Numbered from the stretch's first letter, positions 10,931 to 25,340 are shown. The stretch: 64,000 bases of DNA from Nymphaea colorata (GCF_008831285.2 NC_045138.2:33327934-33391933), one strand, 5' to 3'. Program-made: numbers and translations. Notes: generated from the sequence alone by a model not told the origin.

Positions 10931-13113
10931 TGGTTGGTTTCCTGAGTTCGCATTCGTACTCTCTCTTTCTCTCTCTTTATATATATATATATATATATAT
11001 ATAAGCTGGTATTTCGGGCTCATTTTTTCTACACATTCAACACTAGATGTGGTGCGTTTTAGCATCAATGGCTTTCTTCAAAAAGGAAAAAAAAATATGA
11101 TGCTTATGTAAATAGCCGTTATCAGTTGCTTCACAGGCAACTTGTAGGCCTACAAGACTATAAGAGTGGTGAGGAGGGTTGGGCAGCCCAAGATAAGACG
11201 GACTATTGCCTTTTGATGGCAATAGTTAAATCCTGAGTCTTGATATCCTAACTGCTTCCACAAGTTTCCTCCCAGGGGCCTAATGTCTTGTTTGAAAAGG
11301 ATTTTTTTCAATTCATTTCTTGTTTATTTGAGTTGATTTTAAAATTCTTCAAATGTGTGGTGGAATGAGTTAAACACTTTCCTTGTTCTGAAGGTATCAT
11401 TTCAATGCAACGGACGAAGTTTTTCATGTCAAAGTGTCGGTAGTGGTTTGTCAAATCGGCGGCCCTGGACAGCCGATCCCGGTAAACGCCCTCCCATTGA
11501 CATCATCGCGATGTGCTTGTCGAAAAGTTGAGGTAAACCGTAAGAACCACCTCACTTTCTGATCATGCTCAGGCCAAGCGTGCAACTTGGCTAGTCATTG
11601 ATCAGCAAAAGTTTGACCCAACTAGGTCGAGGTTAGAAGTGGGAGGTTCCTGCCGTCAAGCCTGTTTGATCCATTTGCCCCCCTAGGTGCCCAAGTATGT
11701 GAACATGTAACGTATTTATAGGCTCATTCCATACTTGCAACTTTGCTAGTTTCTGATTCATATGACTCCGAAGCAAGCAGGTACGTTACAGAAGAACCGG
11801 ACTCGTGCCTACCCAAGTGAGCCAGAAGCTTTTTGTGATCCTCTGTTGTCACCAGGTAGGAGTATGTGGAGAATCAAAAGATTGTCGTGTTGGTCCTCGT
11901 GCATATAACCATACCACTTCGTGAAGAGCAAAAAGGGGGATCGTCTGAAAAACGAAAAGCTGGGATATCAAATGCTTTCGCAATAAAAACCTAAACAGGG
12001 GAACATGTGAAGTGCCGTCCTTACTCAATTTCACGAGTCACGAACTCGTCTCTGTTGACGTCTTCACATGCAGAAAACATCTTGCAAAAATACCTTCTTC
12101 ATTTCATAAATCCTGTAAATATGTGAGACGAAAAGAGTGACATGTATAACTTGGCATCATATATGCATCTTTAAAAGCCAATTGGTTTGAAACCATATAG
12201 AACACTTTCGCGAATTTGAATGACTATAAATTGTGAAGAAAAAATTATACAAAAAGGCATGCAACTAAACAGATCATGCAAAATTGTAAGCGAATTATTA
12301 AATGCTACTATTGCTTGCGAAGGCCCCTCGTACCCACTGATTAACACCCAGTTGATGTAGCCGTTTGATCTAGGAATTGATTAATTCGAATTAACAAAAG
12401 AATAAGAATGGTCAAGCATTTCAACGGCGGATTTCTTTCAACTCGCATTCCTGAAAGGAGTCCGGCTTCTGATTCCAAACCTTCAGGCTTCAGCCCTCCG
12501 TACCAGTTCGTTACCTTGGCAAACTAAGATGCAAGCATATTTTTGAGCGGATTTGGGCTTGGATCCTCGAATTATAACTCTTTGAACTGCACTTCACGTC
12601 TAAACGAAGTCATACGGCGCAAACCTCACCCCTTTATTTGTTTCTTGCCTGAAGACCGGAAACTGAGGATCGGAACGAGTAATATAAAGTGCAAGTTTCC
12701 AGAAACCAAACAAAAAGGTATGAGACCAAGGCGTGCTTGGGAAGACGCCCAAAACTAAATTTAGGAGCCTATGGAAAGATCAGCAAGAGACACGAACCAA
12801 CGTTAGACAGACAATGTAAGCTGATTCAAAACCTAGCTAGACTATTTCATGAACATATTAACTCCTATAGCAAAACCATATTAAAAGTAAATAGCTCAAC
12901 AGCCCACAGGAGCAAACTCAATGCCACTCTCAAGTCCCTCGACAACTTATTTTAAATCGACCACAAGAACACACAACGGACTATCTAAATCTGTATCCGT
13001 CCATACGCTCATAAATGAAATACTTTGGAGGCTACTAGATGAAAATCAATGAAACTGAATGAACATGTTCCGAAGCTGCTTCGCATGACACGACAGCCAC
13101 TTTGTAACTGCGA
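10931..13113. other. Convergent intergenic region between the universal stress protein and LRR genes
   Basis: It starts with a TC/TA microsatellite at about 10960-11003. A GC-richer patch at 11440-11850 has no recognisable coding content. The part nearest 13113 is probably the 3' UTR of the minus-strand LRR gene. Nothing else is supportable. Confidence 0.4.
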
Positions 13114-15795
13114 CTACAGAATGTTCATGGTTCCTTCACTTCTGCTGCGACGCATAGAGCTCGTCAGTTGTAAACCAATGAGCCTGCTGTCCGGGTTCAC
13201 CTGATGATGGGTTACCTTGGATCGGCTCGGAGGAAGACGCCCATGAAGATGGCCTTTGGACTGCTTGGATGAAGTCACCGCCTGAATCAGAGCACCATTT
13301 CCAGAAGCCTTGATGAGAGAACTATGGCTTGCTTTCCGGGCAATCTTATGATCAGACCTTGCCCCTCTTTCAAACTGATGCATAGATACAGATCTAGAAG
13401 CACGGTCACTAGCTTCCTTTGAAGAGCTCGCCTTTACTGGCTGGCGATTGAGGTAGACCAGCTGCGGAAGGAGGCTCATGAGAGACTTCTTTAGCTGCTC
13501 GTCTCCTACATTTTTTTGGGCAGGGTTACCCTCCATGTTAAGCACTTGTAATGAGCTATAATTAGCTGCGAGTTGGCCTAGACATTTTGCTGTTGAAATC
13601 TTATTGTAACTGAGATCAAGAATGTTCAGTTTGAGAAGACGGTGAAGGCCTTCCACTTCACTTATCTTGTTCCCAGCTAGATACAGCTCCTTCAAAGATG
13701 CACATGAAGCCAAACCTATGCAATAGCAGAGAAATATTAGAAAAAACCAACTTTACCTTAAATAAGAGAAATTTAATGCTTCCATGGATCAGGACTGAGA
13801 TCACGAAATAAAAGGAAAAATTCCTCTTTCTTATCAAGATATGACAGTCAAAGAAGTAATGCTACAATTCATTATCTAATTTTTAAAGATCATTACTGTA
13901 GAATGTAGATAAAATTAGTTATGACATACCACGTCCAATTCGAAATATTCGGTTGTAGCTAAGGTCCAAGACACGCAGGCGTGTCAGCTCACGAAGACCT
14001 TCAATCGTGGAGATATAGTTCTTTGATAAGTTCAAAACATGAAGGCCTTTTGGAAGAGCTCCTGCAGCTATGCGCACTAAAACACAAACAAAACCAACAG
14101 TCATTACATATAACAAATTGTTGTTCTTTAGATCTAAAGAATACATATCAGTTACTTAAAATACATACCTATTGCATTCCCAGAGAGATTGACGACACGA
14201 AGACTATGGAAAATGCTAAGTTGGGGGATCACAGGCAAACCAAAATTTGCCATCTGTGCTGAAGCAGATGAGGTGCCCAATGTGGAGATATAACGATTTG
14301 CCACTTGCACCACATGCTGAATTCTACTGTCCAACTTGCCAGAAGATCCACCAGTTTCAGTGGAATCCTCTTTGGCCTCAGGAGAGGCAGTCGAGCATTC
14401 CCCAACCTCATCTGAAGAGTTGCAGTTTTCAATATCTATAGTGTTAACCCAGTGTTCAATGCGCTTAAGGTTGAACTCTTCAGAAGACAGTCCATCCCAC
14501 CAATTTCGTGGATACCTCTTACAATCGTGAGTTTGTGTGTCTTCATTCTCAAGTTTTTCCATATTCTCTGTGCTGATTTCCTGAATGATCATGTCATCCT
14601 TGAGAGATGAAGCTGAGCGTCCATCATGCAACTGATTTTGAGCATCAAAGTTCCCGCCATCAGTATGACCTTCAATATGACCAATTACTATGCCAGAATT
14701 ATCACTTTGAACAGAGTTTGCACAATCTTCAGCTTTTTCTTCAAACATATGCTGGTGTCTTGTCAATGACACTGCATCTGATACATTAGGTAGAGACACA
14801 TTTCCTGATTTAAGAGAAGCAGGCTGAGAACAATACCCACTATTATCATCAACAAATGCCTGTTCACTTAACTCTAGAGCAAGCAAATCACCATAAGATC
14901 TAGAGCGGCTCCCAGCTGGTCTTTGACCTAAAGTAGTTTTTGCTCTTCGTCTATTATCTTCTATATCAGTTGAGTAAGAGGGTCGCATGATAACATTTTT
15001 CTCAGATGTGTTGCTTTCATCTACATACACACAACGGTCATCTTGATTTGAGCCCATGTGCATTTTACAGGGTTCAACATTTTGGGCATCCTCATCATGT
15101 TGACTGAAGCCAGATAAATCATCCAACACATTCTCACGTTCTTTGTTTTCTGATGATTCTGCAGAGTCATTGTGGTCAATAGTTGAAAAAGTCCTAGGAG
15201 GGTTAACCTCATGAATGTTTTCACATGACAGACCTTGATCAATTTCATCTTCTGTATCGCAAACGTCAACAAACCTCCCCTTCCTATCTAGTGCACTGCC
15301 CAAAGACTTACTTTTCTTAAGACAAGAAGTATGCAGACGTTTCTTGAGACACAATGCATGCGAACTGTCAACCTTACTAGAATGAATATGTACCGACTCT
15401 TCAAAACTACTTCCACTCACAAGCTTTGGATCAGGCGACATAACAGCTGATGCAGTGACAGGCATATGAAAAGAAGATGAGCGAGTAAGCTTTTCTGCAT
15501 GGCTGCTGGCACATGGATTTTTTGATAACCTTGCATGTGTAGCATCTGAAGTAGGAGAGTGGCTGGAACCCCCTGATACCAATTCTTGAGAATGGTCCTG
15601 AGCCTTTTTATGCATGCATTCAGCAGAGTATTGAAATACTTTCTGCAAGATGGGCATGGGATATCCTATTCAGCAAACCATTGTGAAAGACAGTTATAGA
15701 GAAAGAAGAAAGACGCAGTTCAGAAGAATCCTTTGTGGCTGTACCTTTGGCTTATGGCAAGGGATGTGAGCCGGAAAGCAAGAAAACAAAACCAT
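13114..15795 (-). CDS. SDS22-type leucine-rich-repeat protein (TAIR-style 'outer arm dynein light chain 1' family, At1g78230/At4g03260-like)
   Basis: Four coding exons read 15795-15745, 15642-14169, 14076-13930 and 13715-13114; all three joins keep phase and give 757 aa. Exon 1 encodes only 17 residues (MVLFSCFPAHIPCHKPK) and ends AAG|GTACAG, matching the short basic start of Arabidopsis family members. Residues 18 to about 490 are a polar, Ser/Asp-rich, probably disordered region with an NWWDGLSSEE motif near 415. About six SDS22-type LRRs follow (VVNLSGNAI, LNLSKNYIS, LDLSYNRI, LYLAGNKIS, LDLSYNKIS, LNMEGNP), then an LRR-cap-like segment and a basic Ser-rich tail. The dynein label comes from LRR similarity only; land plants of this type lack axonemal dynein, so the role is more likely a phosphatase or cytoskeletal scaffold, which is inference. 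Confidence 0.9.
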
Positions 15796-17840
15796 GGTGA
15801 TCAAAATAGGGCACCTGAAACTTCAACACATCACCAGCAATGCTACATGAAGATATTCTAATCCAAAAGCAGTACTCTTTTACTAAGCTTTGGAAACTTA
15901 TAGCTAATCAGCAGAAACCCAAGTTCCTGCTAAAAAGCTTACATATCAGATTTCTCCCAATCTTAGCCGTAATCAACTGATAAGCCTTCCAAAATGCGAC
16001 ATAATCTCCAAATGTGAGAAGACTCTGATCTCCACAGTGAACATAAAATAATTATCACTTCATAATCGCCCCACACCCACCTAGAGGGGCGAGAAAAGTG
16101 TTCTTCTGTTATAGCGGCCAGAGTGGAAGGAAGCTTTATCAACTAAAAAGTTCCAATACAGGAAGTTTGGTGTGCGTCCTTGCCTGCAACAAATAAATTT
16201 GATACAATAATTTTAGAAGATAAATGATATAACCATTTTGACATAAGCACTTTTGTTTTCGCTTGCAAAAGTAAACTGATATAAGTACCAAATTTGGAAG
16301 GAAAGAAAACTGATATAAGAGTAGACTAGTGGGCTTGAACATAAAGTCAAGAATGAGAGAATTAGTTCCGGAATGTCCCTTAGTCTCCTATCTTGATGTT
16401 GTACATTCACTTCCTTTTGCATCTAAGAGACCTCCCATCAGACTTCTTCCTAACACTTAACAAGACAAGGCTTGTCAAAATGGTTAACATATTTAACATC
16501 TCCATTTATGTTCATATGATAAGAACCATGTCATAGCATGAATGTGAAAAGGCAAGCTGGACGGTTCCATAAGTATGATACCAGTATAAGCAGAAGCCCA
16601 ACCACGACCACCACCCACCCAAAACTTCTCTCTTGCTTTCGTTGGTGTACCTTTTATTCTCTTAATAGTTAAAAAATTAATAAACAATTCGAAACACCAT
16701 GAAAAATAAGCAACCTAACCCTCCTTTGCATGTAGTTCGAGGAAAATACAGTATTTCTCTTTCAAATTAGGATGCAGCTCATTCCAAAACAACTTTTCTC
16801 CAGTTGCTGATGTTCCTTCCGCTGTCATGCTTCAAGAAGCCAGCAATGCACTTGCGAGGGTGCGCTACTTTTAAGAAACTGTGCAGACATGAGATATAGG
16901 CATCCATTATCGAACTACTCCAAGTTTATAGCCCTTTAATCTGGACCGTAATATTTCCATCACTCCTGTTCCTTATCCTTCTTTCTGTTGGGTTCTGGAG
17001 CATTTTGGTTAGAACGAAAAGAACTGTATTCTATCTGTGGATATAACGCAAAATAATATAAAGATGAAGTCCATTCTACTTTCTAGCCTTGCAGGAAAGC
17101 GAATATTAAAAATTTTGATAAGCAAATATAACTGAACATCATAACTTCGAGAAGGATAAGAGCAGTTCCTAAGAGGCGCCAATCAGTTATCCATATTTTC
17201 GAATCACGCACGAAACCAAGAAGGAACTGAGAATATGGCAAGCTTTGCGAAGCTAAAGGCACATAAAAGAAGGAAGCCAATTCAAAAATTAACCAGAAGC
17301 AACCAAACATCCGTATGAGAAAAAGATCGGGAAAGGCGGTTAGTACATAATCCCGTCTCCCAATAGACCTATTAAAAAAAAGTGCAGAAGGAAAAACTCA
17401 GAAAAGAGGCTTGAATTTTCACATACAAATTATGCCTCCACTTAAAGTAAAGAACAAGAGAGTTCAGTTTCAATCACGAAAAACGACAAAATGAAAGACA
17501 GTGAGCAAATTCATAAGACATAGGTCAAAATCCAATCTGAGATTGATAGCATCGCGTCAAAGAAAAAAATGAAAGAGAAAATAAACAGTCGTTTGAAGAA
17601 ACCACAAGACTTGCCAAAAAAAACGAAGGACACAACGTACAAAAAGAAGAAGAAGAAAAGCCGTCTCCGTGTCCGTACTCGCTCAAAACCAGACGAGATT
17701 CACAAGAAAAGGAGGAACAAAGTAATTACCCTCTCGTCCTCTAGAAATTCATCCACGCAAACCTCGACTCGCACCCCTAGACGCCCTCCACGAATCTCTC
17801 ATCAGAAAACACAGATCCAAGGAGGAAGTCGATATCTCAC

Positions 17841-18035
17841 CTTCTCCCGGCCAGATTGGCACGAAGCGCAGCTCCGTCAGCGATCTGCAGCGGTGGAATC
17901 TGGCTGGAAAACGTCGTCGGGCAAAGAACCGATCGGAGTCCGGAAATTGCGCACCTCCTCTGCGTGCTTCAAAATTTCCCCTAATTCCTTAGTTTTTCTT
18001 CTGCCAGACAAGTGGCGCGTCGATTGCTGGATGGC
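17841..18035 (-). other. Probable non-coding first exon (5' UTR) of the LRR gene
   Basis: A minus-strand GC-rich stretch just downstream of a TATA box ends with a consensus donor GAGAAG|GTGAG at 17841/17840. A matching acceptor TTTCAG|GTG lies at 15815/15814, 19 nt before the ATG. The 5' UTR intron would be about 2.0 kb; a further small UTR exon near 16185 is possible. No protein is encoded. Confidence 0.55.
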
Positions 18036-18061
18036 TGGGAGAGAGAGGGCGGCTCCGGGGA

Positions 18062-18068
18062 TTATATA
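18062..18068 (-). promoter_or_regulatory. TATA box candidate for the LRR gene
   Basis: TATATAA on the minus strand, directly upstream of the candidate 5' UTR exon. The motif is near-palindromic, so orientation comes from context. Confidence 0.5.
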
Positions 18069-18119
18069 AGGGCGGAGGAGGAGGGAGAGGGTAGGCGTGA
18101 ACGCAGGCGCCACCGCCAC

Positions 18120-21100
18120 CTGCGAGATTTTTGACCCCCCAACTTTATTTTTTTAGGGTTCGCGAAAATAAATGCAAAGATTCGACCTGCTTGCTGCAAA
18201 TTTAACACACACTTGAATGAAAAGATTTGAAGAGAGAAGGTTCTACCCCTGCGATGATACAAGTTTTTACGTTCCAAAGTACGTAACGAGAGTTTTCCGG
18301 TTTAAGCAACGCGTTGAATAAGAAATGATATATGTTTTTTTGAACTATACAAAATAACACGGTCGTGAATTTACAAATTATGTCGGCCATATTTGTAGGG
18401 CGAAAATTATTGCATTGAACAGAAAAAGGTGGAAAACATGGAGTGCAGATCATATTTTTGTGAATAAAATCTGATTTATGTGTGACATGCAAATTTTTTT
18501 ATTTCTTATAGATTTTGACTTTTTTGATATGGCTAGATTCATTGAAACTCATTTGGTGCTGGACGCAAAAGCATGTCAGCCTCATAGAAGAAAAATTATA
18601 TAATATACATTGTATTGTATATATATATATATATATTTTTTTTTTTTAAAAAAGAAAAAAAAAAAGCAGCTGCCCATTTGATTAAGAAAAATGGGTAGAT
18701 AGCTCGTTTTGATGCCCAAAACGCAATGCCGTAGAACACTATTCCAGTGTTGCATAAATCCGTGATAAACTGAGACCGATTTACGAACATAATGTTATAT
18801 GAATCTTTGAGACAGATACTGTGTATATATATCAACAAGTATCGTATTTATTGTCTTTCCTATGTGAAATCATTTGCCATTTATCACCCATTACAAATGG
18901 ATGAGCTGTTCCAGTAAATAGAAAAAGAAAAAGAAATAAATATGAGAAGATATTGTTGACATTATAGACTGTATTTTTCTTTGGAAAGATGCACATTTCA
19001 AGGGAGGCAGACATGTAAAACCAAAGGCAGTAGCACATGGGAAGGGTTTGAGACTTGAATGGCTTACAATTCGTGAAGCGAATCACCCCTAGTGCAAAGA
19101 TAATTACTTTTTATTTTGGTTTCTTTGAAGATCGATCACATCTACGTAAATCAACTTCGAGTATAGCGAGTGGTACGTAACATACACTAATTAATGTGAT
19201 CAAAAGGGTACTCTCTTCTTCAGGAAACCAGATTTTATATTCACGTCATTTCATCTACTTGCTACACATTGAGTGTTCAAATTATCAAAAAAGAAATGGG
19301 AAGAGGTTGAATAAAGCACTGCTTTCAATTTTACTTAAACAAAAGTTGAACAACTGCTAAGTCAACTGCAGAGCTACCACACTGTGGGCTGTGAATTTTA
19401 AATGGAAAATAAACTTAGGTCCTAGCTCCAGCCATATGAACTGCCCCGGAAGAGGGCCTGCCCTAGTGAGCATAAACTTCTGGCTGTGCTACAACCAACC
19501 ACCTTTCTTGTGCAATTATGGGTGGGCCTAGTTCAGCTCAAGCTCGGCCTGATTCAACCTCCACCAGGCCCCCAGGCTTGGGTTGAACCTACCCCCGGAC
19601 CGGGCGGCCAACAGACCCCCGGTCCGATGCTTACCCGTAATTGCAATCCAAAACTATTTGGTGGCAATGGCCTAGAAGTTCACCTACTAGGCTGGATCTC
19701 TCTCCGCATGTTGCTTGGGGCTTTTAATGTTCATCAAGGGGCTGGTTGCAATGGAGGTTGACTTTGTGCTATGCACTTTCCAGGAAAGTCATTTAACAAG
19801 AAATTTCATACAGTTTAGGTCAACTTGTTAAGAGGCATTGAGTGGTGGAGCAAATTCTAAAACATTATAGTAGGCTTAATCTTGCAACTGTTCAAGGCAA
19901 AGTTGCTCTTAAGTGCTCCTGATCTTTCTTCAACTACCGAATGTTTAGCTTCATTTGGACATATATTTTAAATACAACCTATGAAAAAGGATTCTCTTCA
20001 TCGGAAGAAACTTGAGGCTTGTTGGACTACTTTTGAAGCCAAGGTATGGCATTTAACCAAATTAATCCAAGTTGACGATGGCAAGACAAAAGTTTTCTGA
20101 TTAAAAAAACAAGTCAATGGATTGAATCTGCTTGAGCATGTAAACCCCCCCCCTGTTTTCGCACCTAGATTCGAGGTTGTGTTAATCAACCCTAGCTTAA
20201 TTGAAACATCTACAAAGAGATCTGCCTATGTCATTGGAGCCAAAGACCATGTCTTAATTGCTAAATATTTTTCTATTGAACATGGAAAAGCCATATTATT
20301 TTTTTCTTTTGTCAAACTTTGTATATAGTGACATCAAGCAAACTATGGGTCAAAATGTTCCTTCAAGGTTTCAAAAGACAGATCATAACCAGCAAGGGCA
20401 TAACTAACTTTTCCAAATTTCACATAAATGAGGGTAGTAGTTGCTCCTTAGATCAATGTTAAATGGGCAAGCACATAGATCCGAAGTTTTTGAACGTAGT
20501 TCAGGACACCGAAAGCAGAGGGAATGAGAGGGCCTTTGGGCTTCTTTTTTTTGGCGACAGAAATGAACTTTCCGCTCGTCCAAAAAAAAAAATGTGAAGC
20601 AAGACGCGCACTTTATGTAATTTAAAAAGTGACAGGGAGAGAATAGTGAGTGTGGAGTTGAAGAAGAACATCTTAGGTTCATTCAACAATATCGAGACAC
20701 TCTTGGTTAGCAACGCCCTGCGCATTACTTTATATAAAGCGATTATTCTTTTGAATGTGATTCGAAGAAAAACGCGCCTCTTTTTGCTCATTCCTTGCAT
20801 AAGCATCCAAGTAACATCGATTAACAAATGCTCCATGCGTAAAGCAGTGGCTCTTGCATCTCCATGGAGCATCATTATGCTTAGGGTTTGTAGGAAAAGG
20901 ACGTGTGATGCAGGCCGACGTTTTCAAGTTAAAAAAAAATATATATATATTCGGACAAGGACATAAAGATATGAAATTTTAAAATAATAATAATAGTAGT
21001 TAATAATAGGGTTTTAGCAACTTAATAGCTAGAGCTATCATTATTCAAGTAGATTTATGATACAATACCACAATGTGTTCCATGCATCTCATCCAATTGG

Positions 21101-23188
21101 CAAACGAGCCCTAATCGGATCATATGACTCATACTTACAATGGCGTGCGACCGGGCAGCAAAGATTTTAGGTCGCGATAAATTAATTTCAAAATATGTTT
21201 ACATGTTCTTGTTTTTTAAAAAGATACTTATAATAATAATTTGTCATGGAGCCATAACTGATTCATTGGATCACCAGCTGGACTCGAATTGATGAGTTAT
21301 GTTTACCCACGCAATTCACTGAAAGAACTACAAAGAAGAAGGAATTCAGATAGAGTTTACTTTTGGTTAAAAAATTTAGAACTATTAGAAAGGTAGAATG
21401 CCTGAGCACGCCCGTGTCTGGTCTTCCAAGTGACACTTTTCACTGTGCACTTATATGGAAGAAAAAATGTTTGGTTGGTCTTGGGCGTTATAGTTTCAAA
21501 TGATGCTGCTAAACACTCCCACCACATATAACTCCACCTACTTCTCTTATGTGAAAGGAAAGGACGAGAGAAGACGAAGATACAATGATCCTTTTGAGAA
21601 CAGTAACACGTGTATAAATGTGTTGCTGTCTTATGAATCTGCTTCAAAAAAATGAGACAGGTACATATCATATAGTAAACTCACCCAGAGTATGCTGGAT
21701 GACTTCTTGGTCGGCCTATTTCTGGCCTTATATAAAGTAAAGTCAAATTTAATTTATCAATTCATTTAATAATCTACACATGTAAAAAAGCTTGAATATA
21801 TAGCACCCACAGGAATTCAACTACCAATTTGTCTTTTAACCAAACCAAGTATGTCATGCCCCTTCAAGCAAAAAAAAAAAAAAAAAAAATCTTTTGTGCC
21901 TCATTTTTTTTAGGGTTTAGGGCTTCAATACATTTTGTTTGTATCAAGATGCCATGAAAACTCAGCCCCTTTCTGCTTGAATGGAATAGGGGTGATAGAG
22001 AATGGCAGTGGTAGAATGAAGAGGTCCAATGCAAATCTGCTAAGAGAGACTGCTCCCATTTCCTTTTATTGAATCAAAGGACTGCTAAGTTATAGTTTAT
22101 ACAAAACTTTTTGGTCATCCATCTACCGGTAGTAATATTTTATTGTCTCATCTTTCCCTTCAAGGTACTAGACTCGCTTTTAGTGTCTTAATATGATCAC
22201 ATTGCAATAGTGGAACCAGAAAATTTTCATAAGGAGAGCCAAATTAAAGTTTTTAAATTTTGATTTGAATAGAAATATCATTTTTCAAAATTCTTATATC
22301 AAACAAGTAAAAATTTTCAAAATTCTTATATCAAACAAGTGAAAATTTTCAAAAATTTATCTGTAAATTTTTTTTTTTTTAAGGTAGGGCCATTGCCCTT
22401 GCTCGCTCTACCCTGGCTCCGCTTCTGCTGCTTTATGCTTCGACTTATATATTGGTGTCCCTATGTACTAACTCTTTTCGAGATCAATAACCCCCCTTTG
22501 CAATAATAGAAACAACCCCCCATTTGCAATAATAAAAACAACACCTGAACTTCAATTTAGAGAAAAGAAGAAAGCATTGTTAGGCCTTTTTTTAGACAGT
22601 ATCTTAAATGTTGGAAATGACAAAAAAAAAAAAAAACTATAGTTGTAAGACCCGTAAATTTTTTATATTTTTGAAGCTGCAGGTTTCAATTTATGGATTT
22701 TGTTTCGTGGTTGTGAGGAAAAAAAAAATAATGAGACCGGATTTCAGAACTCATGTTTTGTGTATTTCTATTTTTTGTAAAATGTGATTTTCTCAAGTTC
22801 TGCTTTCCTCTTTATTAGAAGGGGGGGGAGGGTCTTCACTCTTCTGGTTTACTATCAAAGGCATCTTTCTATTTCAGCTCTGTAACATACAGTCTCGCTG
22901 TTGGGTAGTAGAAAATAATGCCGGTATTAGAATATTAAAAAAATTACGATACACTTAAAATTACGTAAGAAAGGGTGGTCCGGATCGAAATTTTTTGTGG
23001 CTGCTTTCTTTTTGGGGTTTTGGGGAGGCACGTGGCCGCAAGGGTTTTGTGGCTTGTTTTGTGAGTAGTTATTTGGAGGCAGAAATTTGGCGGTGGATTT
23101 CCCGCGGAGCTGTACGGTCCCACCGGATCGATGCTCTTCTAAGTTTTCGTATGCCAATACTTCTCCCTCCTAGCTCCGTCCCTCTGGG
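18120..23188. other. Intergenic region, no supportable gene
   Basis: AT-rich DNA with a TA repeat joined to poly-T/poly-A (18617-18665), an A21 run near 21871 and one MITE-like element (22209-22426). A GC-richer patch at 19480-19760 gives a Pro/Gly-rich reading frame of 91 codons that matches nothing I know. The last few hundred bases are the promoter and 5' UTR of frataxin. Confidence 0.45.
22209..22426. mobile_element. MITE-like element with (C/T)GGAGCCAG-type inverted ends and an internal 32-bp tandem repeat
   Basis: The left end AGTGGAACCAGA and the reverse complement of the right end, AGCGGAGCCAGG, match. Inside, a 32-bp AT-rich unit starting TTTTCAAAATTCTTATATC is repeated at 22282, 22314 and (partial) 22346. 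This end sequence is common in small plant elements. No clear target duplication was found. Confidence 0.5.
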
Positions 23189-25246
23189 ATGGCCGCTTTC
23201 GTTCCGTCTAGGCTGATCCGGCGGCTCCCCCGACCGATTCGTTTCCTCCATAGGTGCCTTCCCTCCGTCTCTTTGCCTCATGATTCGTCCAATAGCTCCA
23301 AATGCGTCTCGGAGAGACGACCTCCACCTCCGGGCGACAAGCGGATCGACTTCTCGACATTTAGGGCAAACTGTAGGGTTTTCTGCAGCAGACCTGCTAA
23401 TTCAGGGAATTTGCAGGCGCCGGCAGCGATCGACTACAGGTGCGGGCGGTTCTTCCGTTCCTTCCCCCCGTTTTCCTTTTTCTTTTTCTAGTATATATGG
23501 ATCATGTCGCCGTGCAAACGTTGTCGGAAATGGAGTCCGTGCTATATTTTGTAGCTTTTGGTAACTTTTCTGTGAATCTTCTGTCGGCGGTCTATGTTCT
23601 GACTTCTGGGTAGATTCTCTCTATCGGTTGCTTCGTGTGTACCTTTTTCTCCTGGCCTTTATTTTCGTTTTCATGTCGAGAAATTGCAAAGGTGTCATAA
23701 AACCTCAATGGTTGTGCATTTTGTTCAACGTTTCAGTATTTGGATCAATGAAGTTCCAGGTTCCTGTTAGTACATTTCTGTTGTTATTCACGATCGCTGA
23801 ACTCCGTCCAACGTGTCCTTGTTTTTGTTGATATCGAGTATCCAAACTGTGGAATGTCGTAGTTTTGAGTTATTTGATAGCAGGACAAGCTGTTGCTTAA
23901 TTTGAATTTAGCCTCCTGAAAGCGGTGAAGTGAGTAAGTTTGAAAAACTGTTGACTGGACAACGGTAGAGGGTCTTGCATAAAATTGATGATGTAAAGCT
24001 CGTAAAAGGCACTATTTGAGTCACATTATTGAGTTGTTTCCAGATTATTGTTTCAAGAAATAACAAGAGATTTAGAAGATGCATGAAGAGTTCAATATGT
24101 TATTTTGTTGCAAAACTGATGCTATCGTGGTATGTACTAGGCTAGACTCTAGAGATAAAATTAATTAGTTAGTAAGCTGGCATATGATAAACAATGGACA
24201 GTGGTGATCTCTTTGATGAGAGGCAATAATAATTGTGCTATTATTTGTAGCAAAAGTTTTACCTACAAAAAACATGCTATATTATGAGGAACATGGACAG
24301 TGATTTTGATGAGGTAATTGTCCAGTAGAGAAATATTTCTCTATTGGACCTTAAATAAGTCACAGCTTGGTGCATCATCGAACCTGTGTAGGACATAATA
24401 ATAGAACAAGCTAGTGATGGCACAAGTTCAAGATTTGGCAAGTGCAATTATTTATGCATTTTGAACAGTTGATCTCAGTCTGTTAGTTTGTGACTATATT
24501 CTAAACGACAATATCAGTGACAGCAAGTCCATGATGTAGTGAAAATTGAAAAAGATAAGGTGGCAGCACTGCAAGGTTGAATTTTGTAGCAGTTAGGAGG
24601 TATGTTAGTGAAGAGGGAGAGTTCTCTTAGATAAGGTACAATGCCCATCTTCATATTCTTTTAGACTGGTACCTGTATTTACTTTATATTGTTGTTAGGG
24701 TTATTTTGATTCGTAAAAGAGAGAAATTAGTGAAAGTGGGCACAAGAGTGATTTCTTATAGTGTCTAGCAAGTAAGGAGGAGGCAAAACAAGATATGTTC
24801 TCAATGCCTAGTCTAAGTCTACGACTCTACATATATTGCTATGGGTCAATATTTTCTGTCATTGCGCAAAATGAGGTGAAAGATGTTTTGCATGACAATA
24901 TTTTCTGTCGTTGTGCAAAAATGAGGTGGAAGAAAACTAAGTCACACGGGTGCACCAAATATGGTGGTGCACCTATGTTGGTGCAGATGTGGGTGGAGCC
25001 CTACATGGCACCCAACCCGGTAAAACGGAATTAGATGCTATTGACCGCACCCGTTCTTCTTTTCTCTTGTTTTTTTTTTCATTTTTTTCCTTCTTCTATC
25101 TTTTTCTCTTCTTTTTTCCCTCTTCTCTCTCTCCTCCCCTATTTTATTTAGTAAAACTTTGAATTTTGTATGAGATTAAGGTAACCTTGATAAAAAAGAA
25201 GTTTAAAAATATAGACAAATAAAATTACTTAGATAACAGATAATAT

Positions 25247-25340
<94 letters not shown>

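Noticed and set aside
17569-18069. 166-codon Lys/Arg-rich plus-strand ORF
   Set aside because: Overlaps the 5' UTR exon and intron of the LRR gene in antisense; low-complexity composition with no domain.
21905-21925. TTTAGGGTTTAGGG, plant telomere-like
   Set aside because: Only about two units; short interstitial telobox-like words are common in plant DNA.
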